Shown here: positions 1-6,437 of the stretch, piece by piece
How positions within the stretch are numbered: the first letter of the stretch is position 1
How the letters are laid out: each line of letters opens with the position of its first letter
Source of the DNA: Bacteroidota bacterium
GTDB taxonomy: Bacteria > Bacteroidota > Bacteroidia > Chitinophagales > LD1
DNA: 6,570 bases
NCBI GenBank assembly: GCA_003165135.1
Contig: PLSN01000350.1
Location: 1-6,570 of the forward strand
Reading direction: 5' to 3'
Position numbers and translations under genes: made by a program
Notes under the pieces: generated by a model
Databases searched by the model: none
The model's input: only the letters and a program-made list of their open reading frames with translations
What the model was told of the DNA's origin: nothing

Positions 1-517
1 CGAGAGGGGTGTAGCCGTTATTATATATATAGGCATAGTTGTCGATCAGGGAATGGCTGTTATTAGTATATCCGAAATTTTGATTCCTGGAGAAGAAATT
101 CTGCCCTTCATAGTTCAGCGCAAATGTGAAAGATTTCAAAGGGCCTTTAGACATTTTTTTTGTGAAAGCCGCACCCGCCTGAGCGATCTCCGGACTGACC
201 TGCGGAGTATTAGCATTGTTGCCATCATAGTTCGACCGGTCAGCTGATATCTTCAGTCCCGGGGTAATGCTTATATCGTTGGACTTGAATAGCCCCAATC
301 CGGCAGGATTGAGCTCAATAGATCCCAGATCGCCACCGACCGAGCTGAATGCCCCACCTGCACCGGTGGAAGCTGCTGTTCCACTCACAGAGTTTCGCGA
401 AAACAATACCGCTGCATCTTGATTGGGAAATTGCGCAGCGATATTACCCGAAAACAAAACTGCTGCCATCATACCAATCAAACCAATAGCTGACCTGTCG
501 TGAGTAGAAATATTCAT
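1..517 (-). CDS. N-terminal part of a FadL/OmpP1-like outer-membrane beta-barrel protein (runs off the left edge)
   Basis: Reading the minus strand from the ATG at 517-515 gives an open frame of 172 codons to the window edge, so only the N-terminus is present. The product starts with a likely signal peptide: polar residues 1-9 (with Arg8), a hydrophobic core at about 10-23, and probable cleavage near GNIAA-Q (25-29). Residues 46-75 are rich in Gly and Ala and contain GGAF, GGDLGSIELNPAGLG. This GGDL...NPAGL pattern is characteristic of the FadL/OmpP1/TodX family as found in Bacteroidota, where it forms the N-terminal hatch before the barrel. After it, alternating polar and aromatic stretches such as SFTFALNYEG look like beta strands. 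By family knowledge the protein sits in the outer membrane and passes hydrophobic compounds; the substrate cannot be told. It is divergent from the thioredoxin-like gene, with 153 bp between starts. I saw no good promoter box for it. The family call is fairly sure, the function is not. Confidence 0.8.
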   Translation of the reverse strand, partial: MNISTHDRSAIGLIGMMAAVLFSGNIAAQFPNQDAAVLFSRNSVSGTAASTGAGGAFSSVGGDLGSIELNPAGLGLFKSNDISITPGLKISADRSNYDGNNANTPQVSPEIAQAGAAFTKKMSKGPLKSFTFALNYEGQNFFSRNQNFGYTNNSHSLIDNYAYIYNNGYTPL

Positions 518-625
518 ATGATAAAAGTAGTATTAAAATAAGGATCGAAAAGCGGTTTTAGTTTTATTTAGACTGCTTTAACATTGTTCTGTTTAATCCC
601 ACTGTCATACTAGGCAGAGTATTCA

Positions 626-657
626 TTGCGATTTCTGCAAAAATGGGCTTAATTTTG
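626..657 (+). promoter_or_regulatory. Candidate Bacteroidota-type promoter for the thioredoxin-like gene
   Basis: TTG at 626-628 and TAATTTTG at 650-657 fit the Bacteroidota consensus of a -33 TTTG box and a -7 TAnnTTTG box, with 21 nt between them. The downstream box matches fully, the upstream box only in part (ATTG). If used, transcription would begin only about 7 nt before the ATG at 671, leaving a very short leader. This is a pattern match only. Confidence 0.35.
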
Positions 658-670
658 GATAAACTACTGC

Positions 671-1153
671 ATGAGGTATTTATTGCTTTTCTGGGGTCTT
701 TTTTTTCATTTGGTTTCATCTGCTCAGAGCAATAGTGCTATTCCCACAGATACTTTTATCGCTTCTGTCAGAGATACGGTCATCTTCTCCGATCTGGCCT
801 TTGATGCCTTTCAGAAGCAGGCAAGATTTGATAATAAGCCCTACTTTATCATGTTTAGCGCTCCTTGGTGTGCGCCTTGCCACCGGATCAAAAATGAACT
901 TTTTACCAATGAGCAAATAGCCGCTTTGGCCAATCAGAACTATCTGGCATATTATATCGATCTGGAGAGTTTCGACGGGGCAGAGATCAATAGCAAGCTT
1001 TTTAAAGTATCACAACTGCCCACTGTCATTTTCTTTGATCCGCGTGGTGTAGAGACCGACAGGGCCATAGGCTTTTTTGACGGGTATTACTTCTTTCGCA
1101 AACTGCGTGCACATATACCACCGGCACAGTGGGGCAGTGACTGGATCGAATGA
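671..1153 (+). CDS. Secreted thioredoxin-fold protein with WCAPC redox motif
   Basis: The product has 160 residues. Residues 1-18 (MRYLLLFWGLFFHLVSSA) form a typical signal peptide with cleavage expected just before Gln19, so the protein should act in the periplasm; I see no lipobox. The mature part is a thioredoxin fold. It has a beta strand PYFIMFSAPW (57-66), the redox motif CAPC (Cys67 and Cys70) at the start of a helix, and SQLPTVIFFD (114-123), where Pro117 is the expected cis-proline facing the active site. The SAPWCAPCHRIKNELF context resembles the thioredoxin_7/DsbD-gamma group rather than the classical CGPC thioredoxins. The likely role is thiol-disulfide exchange on exported proteins; the partner is unknown. 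No membrane domain is fused to it. It is transcribed divergently from the outer-membrane gene and ends 8 nt before the convergent SRPBCC gene. The ATG is chosen because the signal peptide begins exactly there. Confidence 0.85.
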   Translation: MRYLLLFWGLFFHLVSSAQSNSAIPTDTFIASVRDTVIFSDLAFDAFQKQARFDNKPYFIMFSAPWCAPCHRIKNELFTNEQIAALANQNYLAYYIDLESFDGAEINSKLFKVSQLPTVIFFDPRGVETDRAIGFFDGYYFFRKLRAHIPPAQWGSDWIE

Positions 1154-1161
1154 TAGTAGCT

Positions 1162-1602
1162 CTACTGCTTCTTTAATTTTCTAGCATAGCTGGCGAGGCC
1201 ACTTGCTATTCCTTTAGCGAGGGCTGCTTTTACGATCATTCCAATCAGAGGATATTTTGAACCGAGCTCTATTGAGTAATTAATAGCCGACCTCCCGTCC
1301 GGTAGACTTGTAAATTGCATGCGCCCATAATGATGCTGAAGCGGCGTGCCTTTACTGATCTTATATTCTATCAGATTTGGCTTTTCAGATTTGACTATGG
1401 TCTCTTCAAATGGCCCTGTAGGTAATGTCAGCGATCTCACGGAGCCAACGCCATTGATATTATTGGGGTCAGTACTGTCTACGACCCTTACTACCTTTTG
1501 CCCCATCATTTTACCGAAGCTGGCATGGTCATTAAAGGCTTCCCATACCTGCTCTATGGGTGCATCAAATTCCTGGTAGACCTTTATCTCGTGTATTTTC
1601 AT
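1162..1602 (-). CDS. SRPBCC / polyketide-cyclase-like small-ligand-binding protein
   Basis: The product has 146 residues, a usual length for a single START/Bet v 1-like domain. The N-terminus, IHEIKVYQEFDAPIEQVWEAFNDHASFGKMMG (residues 3-34), is the standard SRPBCC opening: a beta strand, then APIEQVWEAFND leading into the first helices. A run of strands follows (GVGSVRSLTLPTGPFEETIV, PNLIEYKIS, GRMQFTSLPDGRSAINYSIELG). The C-terminus (about 118-146) is a long helix that usually lines the ligand cavity, ending in a basic tail ARKLKKQ. There is no signal peptide, so it should be cytoplasmic. Family members bind or transform hydrophobic ligands, but the ligand and any catalytic role cannot be read here. 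The start is the ATG at 1602-1600, preceded by an A-rich stretch and no Shine-Dalgarno sequence. The gene is convergent with the thioredoxin-like gene and looks monocistronic. Confidence 0.85.
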   Translation of the reverse strand: MKIHEIKVYQEFDAPIEQVWEAFNDHASFGKMMGQKVVRVVDSTDPNNINGVGSVRSLTLPTGPFEETIVKSEKPNLIEYKISKGTPLQHHYGRMQFTSLPDGRSAINYSIELGSKYPLIGMIVKAALAKGIASGLASYARKLKKQ

Positions 1603-1737
1603 TTGTTTTTATTAGTAAAGCTAATCTATGTAAATAAATATTCTGGCAGGCATTAGTCTTCAAAATAATATAATTCGGCCAGTCTGCTTTATTGCGCGTA
1701 TCTTCGCCCCCTTCCTTTCTATCATTAAATCTACATT

Positions 1738-1995
1738 TTGACAGCACACAAACAGGAGGTCCTCGATTTTAACCATGTGGTGACAGTGGCCATCATAACG
1801 ATCATAGTAAGCTCACCCGGCATCACCAATGCCACAGCGAGGGCGAAGCTGAAAGCGTACATCACTCAGTATGTGGGCAATCGTGCACATAATATCTATC
1901 TGCACGAAAACAGCAATAAGATATCTGCCACTGTTATTTTCAATGCCAAAAGCTACAAGGAAATAGATATTTCAAAAGAGATCGAGGCCCTTTAG
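1738..1995 (+). CDS. Small hypothetical protein with a non-ATG start
   Basis: I do not recognise this 85-codon frame. It opens after an in-frame TAA at 1726-1728 and has no in-frame ATG near its start. The first usual alternative start is TTG at 1738, with GTG codons at 1777, 1780 and 1786. Codon choice from about 1810 onward (GCC, AAG, CTG, ATC) resembles the neighbouring genes, and the product has a plausible globular pattern. It has a hydrophobic stretch at 14-24, SSPG at 25-28, a basic helix-like part (ARAKLKAYITQYVGNRAH), then strand-like segments (NIYLH, KISATVIFN) and an acidic-basic C-terminal helix (YKEIDISKEIEAL). AGGAGG at 1754-1759 would be a perfect Shine-Dalgarno, but it lies inside the frame, 17 nt before the first GTG, and this phylum rarely uses such sites. 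It may be a real small gene, a decayed remnant, or chance. It ends 16 nt before the candidate metH promoter. Confidence 0.4.
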   Translation: MTAHKQEVLDFNHVVTVAIITIIVSSPGITNATARAKLKAYITQYVGNRAHNIYLHENSNKISATVIFNAKSYKEIDISKEIEAL

Positions 1996-2010
1996 TAGTT
2001 TATTGACCTC

Positions 2011-2042
2011 CTTGGCAATTTGCCTGTTATACCTTATATTTG
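2011..2042 (+). promoter_or_regulatory. Candidate promoter of the SAM riboswitch-metH unit
   Basis: TATATTTG at 2035-2042 matches the Bacteroidota -7 consensus TAnnTTTG exactly. CTTG at 2011-2014 is a partial match to the -33 TTTG box, 20 nt upstream, which is within the usual spacing. The predicted start of transcription, about 2049, falls some 12 nt before the riboswitch P1 stem, as expected for an S-box leader. Confidence 0.55.
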
Positions 2043-2060
2043 CGCCGTTCTTTACAGATT

Positions 2061-2196
2061 GTTTATCAAGAAAGACGGAGGGACAGGCCCAACGATGTCT
2101 TAGCAACCCTTGCCGGGATCAAGCTTAAAAGCAGTTTCGGCAGCAGCAGGTGCTAATTCCTGCTACCATGTTATATATGTGGTAGAGAGATAACAG
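2061..2196 (+). ncRNA. SAM-I (S-box) riboswitch aptamer in the metH leader
   Basis: The conserved S-box core is all present. P1 pairs TTATC (2063-2067) with GATAA (2189-2193). P2 pairs AAGAC (2072-2076) with GTCTT (2097-2101), with kink-turn-like GGA and CGATG flanks and an inner GGG/CCC stem (2080-2082 with 2088-2090). The GCAACC junction is at 2103-2108. P3 has CC/GG at its base and TGCCG (2111-2115) paired with CGGCA (2138-2142). The joining strand GGTGCTAATTCC (2149-2160) carries the SAM-contacting and pseudoknot bases. P4 pairs CTACCA (2163-2168) with TGGTAG (2180-2185) over an 11-nt loop, and AGAGATAA follows. S-box RNAs bind S-adenosylmethionine and switch downstream genes off when SAM is high. 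Here the controlled gene is metH, which makes the SAM precursor methionine. The aptamer call is very strong; the switching mechanism is not clear (see the hairpin at 2266-2315). Confidence 0.95.
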
Positions 2197-2265
2197 TATA
2201 TATATACTATGCTGCACCCACTCATATTTCTTGATAATAATATTTAAAGGCGAATACATACCCGA

Positions 2266-2315
2266 TGTATTAAAGTCTTCCCCTTTGGGGAAGATTTAGA
2301 TGGGGCTTTAATGCA
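2266..2315 (+). promoter_or_regulatory. Nested hairpin ending at the metH start codon; possible expression platform or dispersed repeat
   Basis: The outer stem pairs 2266-2275 with 2306-2315: seven perfect pairs ATTAAAG/CTTTAAT, extended by TGT/GCA with one G-U. Its last base directly precedes the ATG. Inside it, TCTTCCCC (2276-2283) pairs with GGGGAAGA (2287-2294) over a TTT loop. A second GGGG (2302-2305) could compete for the same CCCC. No U-tract follows, so this is not a normal intrinsic terminator; masking the ribosome start region is more plausible. It may instead be a copy of a Bacteroidota intergenic repeat, since TAGATGGGG (2297-2305) recurs inverted near 6305. The structure is directly visible; its role is inferred. 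Confidence 0.55.
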
Positions 2316-5300
2316 ATGAAAAATTTACAACAACTGGCGGAAGAAAAAATACTCGTTCTCGACGGAGCAATGGGCACGATGATACAGCGGTATACTTTGA
2401 CGGAAGCAGACTTTCGAGGTCAGCTGCTGAGAGATCATGCCCATGACTTGCGCGGCAATAATGACCTGCTCTCTATCACCAGGCCTGAGATCATCAAAGA
2501 AATACACCGCCAGTATTTCGCTGCGGGCGCTGACATCGTCGAGACCAATACTTTTTCATCCACAACCATTGCGCAGGCGGACTATAAGCTGGAGCATCTC
2601 GCCTATCAACTAAACTATGAGTCTGCCAAGATCGCTAAAGAAGTAGCAGCAGAATTCAATAAAGCTAATCCTGATAAGCCTCGTTTTGTAGCTGGAGCAT
2701 TTGGCCCTACGAATCGTACTGCATCTATCTCTCCTGATGTCAATAATCCGGGCTATCGTGCCATCACTTTTGATCAGCTGGTGGAGGCATACTCTCAGCA
2801 GGCACATGGTCTGATAGATGGCGGGGCTGATTGGCTGCTGGTAGAGACGGTGTTTGACACGCTCAACTGCAAAGCGGCGCTATTTGCCATACAAAATGTA
2901 CAAAAAGAAAAAGGCACAAACCTGCCTGTCTCTGTGTCGGGCACCATCACCGATGCGAGCGGACGTACACTCAGCGGGCAGACCACAGAGGCATTCTGGA
3001 TATCGGTCAAACATGCAAACTTATTCTCCGTGGGCCTCAACTGTGCACTTGGAGCTAAAGACATGCGCCCATATATCGAAACCTTGTCAAACGTATCTCA
3101 CACCTGGGTGTCCTGCTATCCGAATGCAGGCCTGCCAAATGCTTTCGGCGGCTATGATGAGACACCTGTCATGATGGGCGAGGATGTTGAGGATTTTATT
3201 AAGTCGGGATTTGTCAATATCATCGGCGGCTGCTGCGGCACTACCCCTGACCACATCAAGGTCTTCGCGGAGGTAGCAGCAAAGTACCAGCCACGTGTGA
3301 AACCTAAACGTATCAAGTTCATGCAGCTGTCAGGACTGGAGCCTGTGACACTGACCGCAGAGTCAAATTTCATGAATATCGGTGAGCGTACCAACGTAAC
3401 AGGTTCAGCGAAATTTCTGAAACTCATCAAAGAAAATAAATACGATGATGCGCTCTCTATAGCTAATGACCAGGTCGAAGGCGGCGCGCAGGTGATAGAC
3501 ATCAATATGGATGAAGGCATGCTCGATGGCGTGGACGCGATGAAACGTTTCATCAATCTCACTGCCTCCGAGCCCGACATTGCCAAAGTGCCTGTGATGG
3601 TGGATTCGTCTAAGTTTGAGATAATAGAGTCGGGACTGAAATGTCTGCAGGGAAAAGGCATCGTCAACTCTATCTCGCTCAAAGGCGGCGAAGAGGAATT
3701 TATCCGTCAGGCCAATCTCGTCAGACAATATGGCGCTGCTGTGATCGTGATGGCTTTTGATGAACAAGGCCAGGCAGACAGCTATGAACGCAGGATACAG
3801 ATATGCGAGAGGTCGTATAAAATACTCACTGAGCAGGTGGGTTTCCCGGCAGAGGATATCATTTTTGATCCGAATATATTTCCGGTCGCGACGGGCATGG
3901 AGGAGCACCGTAAGAATGCACTTGACTTTTTTGGCGCTACCAAATGGATCCGCGAAAACCTTCCGGGCGCGCATGTGAGCGGCGGTGTGAGCAATGTTTC
4001 GTTTTCTTTCCGGGGCAATAATCCGGTGCGAGAGGCGATGCACTCGGCTTTCCTATATCATGCGATCAAAAACGGCATGGACATGGGTATCGTAAATCCT
4101 GCTATGCTCGAAGTGTATGATGATATTCCGATAGACCTGCTGGAAAGGATTGAAGATGTACTGCTTGATAGGAGAGATGACGCGACCGAACGACTGTTAG
4201 CCTTTGCTGAAACAGTCGGCAAGAAAGATAAAGTACAAGTCGCCGATGAAGAATGGCGCAAAGGAACTGTGGAAGAACGCCTTGCACATGCACTGATAAA
4301 AGGAATAGTAGAACATATCGACGCAGATACAGAGGAGGCCAGACAGAAATATGCACTGCCGCTGCATGTCATTGAGGGCCCGCTGATGGCGGGGATGAAC
4401 GTGGTTGGAGATCTCTTTGGTGCGGGGAAAATGTTTCTCCCGCAGGTAGTCAAGTCTGCACGTGTAATGAAAAAAGCTGTGGCATATCTGGAGCCGTATC
4501 TGGCCGCGGAGAAACTCAAAAACTCTGACAAATCAGGCGCAGGAAAAATTCTGCTCGCTACCGTGAAAGGTGATGTACACGACATCGGAAAGAATATCGT
4601 CGGTGTAGTGCTCGCATGTAATAACTACGAGATCGTGGATATCGGCGTGATGGTCCCTGCTGACAAAATACTCGACAAAGCTCGTGAAGTCGGTGCTGAC
4701 ATTATTGGTCTAAGTGGCCTGATCACGCCATCGCTCGATGAGATGGTGCATGTAGCCAAAGAGATGGAGCGTCAGGGATTCAAACTGCCGCTGATGGTCG
4801 GTGGTGCTACTACATCCAGGCTGCATACGGCTGTGAAGGTCGCCCCTGCATACTCAGGACCGGTGATACATGTGCTCGATGCATCAAAGGCCGTGACAGT
4901 GGCGAGCAATCTGCTCAGCAAGGACACGGGAGTATCATTTGCAAAAGATACACGTGTGGAATATGACGACATGCGTGAGAAATTTCTCGCTCGCAAATCT
5001 GATGTGGAGTATGTCACACTGGCGCAGGCACGCGCGAATAAATACCCGATAGACTGGGGCCGTGCGGACATTACAAAACCCAATTTCCTCGGGGTGAAAG
5101 TATTTGAAGACTATCCGCTCGCCGAACTGGTGGACTATATAGACTGGTCGCCGTTCTTCTCGACATGGGACCTCGGCGGCACTTACCCACGTATATTGGA
5201 AAGTGAGAAATATGGTGTCGAAGCAAAGAAACTTTTCGATGATGCCAATGCGATGCTGAAGCAACTCATCAAAGAGAAGTGGCTCACCGCAAAGGCCGTG

Positions 5301-5966
5301 ATAGGTATCTTCCCGGCGCATACGGAGGATGAATCTATCGTGGTCGAGGGCACAGATCTCGCCTTTCATCAGCTGCGCCAGCAGGTCAAAAAGCAAGGCA
5401 CGCAACACAACATATCACTGAGTGATTTCATCGCGCCAAAGGATTCCGGCAGACAGGACTATATCGGTGCATTTGCTGTGACCACCGGCATAGGTGTAGA
5501 CAAGAAGGTCGCTGAGTTTGAAAAGGATCTAGATGACTATTCTGCTATCATGATCAAGGCGCTCGCGGACCGTCTCGCAGAGGCGCTGACAGAGCGCATC
5601 CACGAACGAGTGCGCAAAGAATGGTGGGGATATGCGCCTGATGAAAAGCTGACTAATGAAGACCTGATCGCTGAGAAATACCGTGGCATCCGTCCCGCGC
5701 CGGGCTATGCAGCCTGCCCCGACCACACAGAGAAACCAACTATATGGAAGCTGCTCGATGCCGAGAAGAATACAGGCATCGAACTTACTTCTTCATATGC
5801 TATGTTCCCGACTGCATCTGTGAGTGGCTGGTTCTTCGCGCATCCCGAGGTGAAATATTTTGGTGTGGGCAAGATAGCCAAAGACCAGGTCGAGCATATC
5901 GCCAAACTCAAAGGCCGCACTATAGAAGATATGGAGCGCTGGCTGGGGCCTAATCTGGGGTATTGA
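2316..5966 (+). CDS. metH: Cobalamin-dependent methionine synthase, full length
   Basis: This cytoplasmic enzyme moves a methyl group from 5-methyltetrahydrofolate through cobalamin to homocysteine, making methionine and tetrahydrofolate. The 1216-residue product is close to the E. coli length of 1227 and has every module in order. The homocysteine domain (about 1-330) has the zinc ligands Cys243 (GLNCALG), Cys306 and Cys307 ([10 protein letters not shown]). The pterin domain (about 345-630) has [11 protein letters not shown] (354-364), [11 protein letters not shown] (395-405) and VDSSKFE (429-435). The cobalamin cap is at about 650-735. The B12 domain (about 743-880) has [11 protein letters not shown] (753-763), with His755 as lower axial ligand and Asp753 and Ser806 completing the relay. 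The SAM-dependent reactivation domain (about 900-1216) has Asp943, [15 protein letters not shown] (1126-1140) and [15 protein letters not shown] (1160-1174). The ATG fits the family N-terminus ([14 protein letters not shown] at 11-24), and no Shine-Dalgarno is present. The SAM-I riboswitch upstream is the likely regulator. No frameshift or missing key residue was seen. Confidence 0.98.
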   Translation: MKNLQQLAEEKILVLDGAMGTMIQRYTLTEADFRGQLLRDHAHDLRGNNDLLSITRPEIIKEIHRQYFAAGADIVETNTFSSTTIAQADYKLEHLAYQLNYESAKIAKEVAAEFNKANPDKPRFVAGAFGPTNRTASISPDVNNPGYRAITFDQLVEAYSQQAHGLIDGGADWLLVETVFDTLNCKAALFAIQNVQKEKGTNLPVSVSGTITDASGRTLSGQTTEAFWISVKHANLFSVGLNCALGAKDMRPYIETLSNVSHTWVSCYPNAGLPNAFGGYDETPVMMGEDVEDFIKSGFVNIIGGCCGTTPDHIKVFAEVAAKYQPRVKPKRIKFMQLSGLEPVTLTAESNFMNIGERTNVTGSAKFLKLIKENKYDDALSIANDQVEGGAQVIDINMDEGMLDGVDAMKRFINLTASEPDIAKVPVMVDSSKFEIIESGLKCLQGKGIVNSISLKGGEEEFIRQANLVRQYGAAVIVMAFDEQGQADSYERRIQICERSYKILTEQVGFPAEDIIFDPNIFPVATGMEEHRKNALDFFGATKWIRENLPGAHVSGGVSNVSFSFRGNNPVREAMHSAFLYHAIKNGMDMGIVNPAMLEVYDDIPIDLLERIEDVLLDRRDDATERLLAFAETVGKKDKVQVADEEWRKGTVEERLAHALIKGIVEHIDADTEEARQKYALPLHVIEGPLMAGMNVVGDLFGAGKMFLPQVVKSARVMKKAVAYLEPYLAAEKLKNSDKSGAGKILLATVKGDVHDIGKNIVGVVLACNNYEIVDIGVMVPADKILDKAREVGADIIGLSGLITPSLDEMVHVAKEMERQGFKLPLMVGGATTSRLHTAVKVAPAYSGPVIHVLDASKAVTVASNLLSKDTGVSFAKDTRVEYDDMREKFLARKSDVEYVTLAQARANKYPIDWGRADITKPNFLGVKVFEDYPLAELVDYIDWSPFFSTWDLGGTYPRILESEKYGVEAKKLFDDANAMLKQLIKEKWLTAKAVIGIFPAHTEDESIVVEGTDLAFHQLRQQVKKQGTQHNISLSDFIAPKDSGRQDYIGAFAVTTGIGVDKKVAEFEKDLDDYSAIMIKALADRLAEALTERIHERVRKEWWGYAPDEKLTNEDLIAEKYRGIRPAPGYAACPDHTEKPTIWKLLDAEKNTGIELTSSYAMFPTASVSGWFFAHPEVKYFGVGKIAKDQVEHIAKLKGRTIEDMERWLGPNLGY

Positions 5967-5974
5967 ATACAGAA

Positions 5975-6005
5975 TGTGCTGATGGCTAATTTGAAGATTT
6001 GAAAA
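5975..6005. repeat. Short 8-nt-periodic repeat between metH and the next gene
   Basis: Four near-regular units follow the metH stop: TGTGCTGA (5975-5982), TGGCTAA (5983-5989, one base short), TTTGAAGA (5990-5997) and TTTGAAAA (5998-6005), then TGG. Units 1-2 and 3-4 form similar pairs. From memory, arrays alternating TGTGCTAA-like and TTTGAAAA-like units are frequent between genes in Bacteroidota; that cannot be checked here. No function is assigned. Confidence 0.5.
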
Positions 6006-6041
6006 TGGAATACACAACACTCTTGCTATAATACAGCTGCC

Positions 6042-6296
6042 ATGATCGAACAAAATGATTGGAGACTTACTAATCAGCTAAAATACCTGAAGGGTTTGAC
6101 CTTCTATCGTAAGACCTATACGAAATATCGTGATGATTGGGATCATGACCACTGTGAGTTTTGCTGGGCAAAATTCATGGAGCAGCCACATGATGCACTT
6201 CATGAAGGATTTGCCACTGAGGGTAATTACAGATGGATTTGCAAGGAATGTTTTGAGGATTTCAAAGACATGTTTGAATGGAATGTAGTTTCCTAA
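6042..6296 (+). CDS. Small protein with paired CxxC motifs, probably zinc binding
   Basis: The product has 84 residues and no signal peptide or membrane segment. Two CxxC pairs stand out: Cys38-Cys41 in DHDHCEFCWAKF and Cys67-Cys70 in YRWICKECFEDFKDMF, 25 residues apart. The spacing is that of a four-cysteine zinc ribbon or knuckle; His35, His37, His50 and His54 are also nearby. The N-terminal third (7-33) is basic and aromatic, with a helix-like WRLTNQLKYLKGLTFYRKTY. I recall similar short hypothetical proteins with an HCEFCWAKF-type segment in diverse bacteria, but know no assigned function. Structural metal binding is inferred from the cysteine pattern alone. The ATG lies 75 nt after the metH stop, so it could be co-transcribed with metH or use its own promoter. 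TATAAT at 6027-6032 lacks a well-spaced -35 box and is not the promoter type expected in this phylum. The gene is followed by two hairpins. Confidence 0.8.
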   Translation: MIEQNDWRLTNQLKYLKGLTFYRKTYTKYRDDWDHDHCEFCWAKFMEQPHDALHEGFATEGNYRWICKECFEDFKDMFEWNVVS

Positions 6297-6304
6297 GACT
6301 CAAT

Positions 6305-6332
6305 CCCCATCTAGTCGAAGGTTCCACCTTCG
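6305..6332 (-). repeat. Hairpin with adjacent TAGATGGGG, similar in layout to the metH leader hairpin
   Basis: CGAAGG (6316-6321) pairs with CCTTCG (6327-6332) over a 5-nt loop. On the minus strand the 3' arm is followed by two bases and then TAGATGGGG (6313 down to 6305). The hairpin at 2276-2294 is likewise followed by two bases and TAGATGGGG on the plus strand. The shared 9-mer at the same offset from a hairpin suggests one repeat family, though the stems differ in sequence. Confidence 0.45.
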
Positions 6333-6342
6333 GCCTTAAATG

Positions 6343-6363
6343 TGGTAAGCTTTGAGCTTACCA
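6343..6363. terminator. Strong hairpin without U-tract downstream of the CxxC gene; possible terminator or repeat
   Basis: TGGTAAGCT (6343-6351) pairs perfectly with AGCTTACCA (6355-6363) over a TTG loop. It lies 47 nt after the stop codon of the CxxC protein gene and 10 nt after another hairpin. Neither strand has a T-run after the stem, so it is not a textbook intrinsic terminator. It could protect a 3' end, terminate weakly, or be a dispersed palindromic repeat. Confidence 0.4.
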
Positions 6364-6437
6364 AAACTAACACTATCTGGCGCAGGAATGAAGCACAGCC
6401 TTTGCACAGACTTCTTGTGTCAAGCTTAACCCCTTCT

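Noticed and set aside
53..247. 64-codon plus-strand frame near the left edge
   Set aside because: It is antisense to the FadL/OmpP1-like frame, which has a signal peptide and a recognisable family motif.
1151..1168. Small inverted repeat AGTAGCTCTACT at the convergent gene ends as a shared terminator
   Set aside because: Only about 4 bp can pair once a loop is allowed, and no T-run follows.
1754..1759. AGGAGG as a ribosome binding site
   Set aside because: It lies inside the 1738 frame. The only nearby ATG (1775) is in another frame and reaches TGA after one codon, and the in-frame GTG is too far away.
2276..2294. Intrinsic terminator as riboswitch platform
   Set aside because: The GC-rich stem is followed by TTTAGATGGGG, not a U-tract, so it was treated as a structured start region or repeat.
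3152..4043. Long antisense open frames (176 and 212 codons) inside metH
   Set aside because: They lie wholly opposite a well-proven gene, give low-complexity or Ser/Arg-rich translations, and match no family; they are shadows of the metH codon pattern.
4058..4585. Antisense 175-codon open frame opposite the MetH cap and B12 region
   Set aside because: The very Ser-rich translation is what the reverse strand of this codon use produces; no start signal or family features.
5999..6032. sigma70-like promoter TTGAAA ... TATAAT before the CxxC gene
   Set aside because: The spacing is 22 nt, well beyond the usual 17, and this phylum uses a different promoter consensus; the TTGAAA is part of the periodic repeat.
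6402..6423. Imperfect inverted repeat TTGCACA ... TGTGTCAA
   Set aside because: Seven pairs with a bulge over a 7-nt loop are weak and isolated; it may well be chance.
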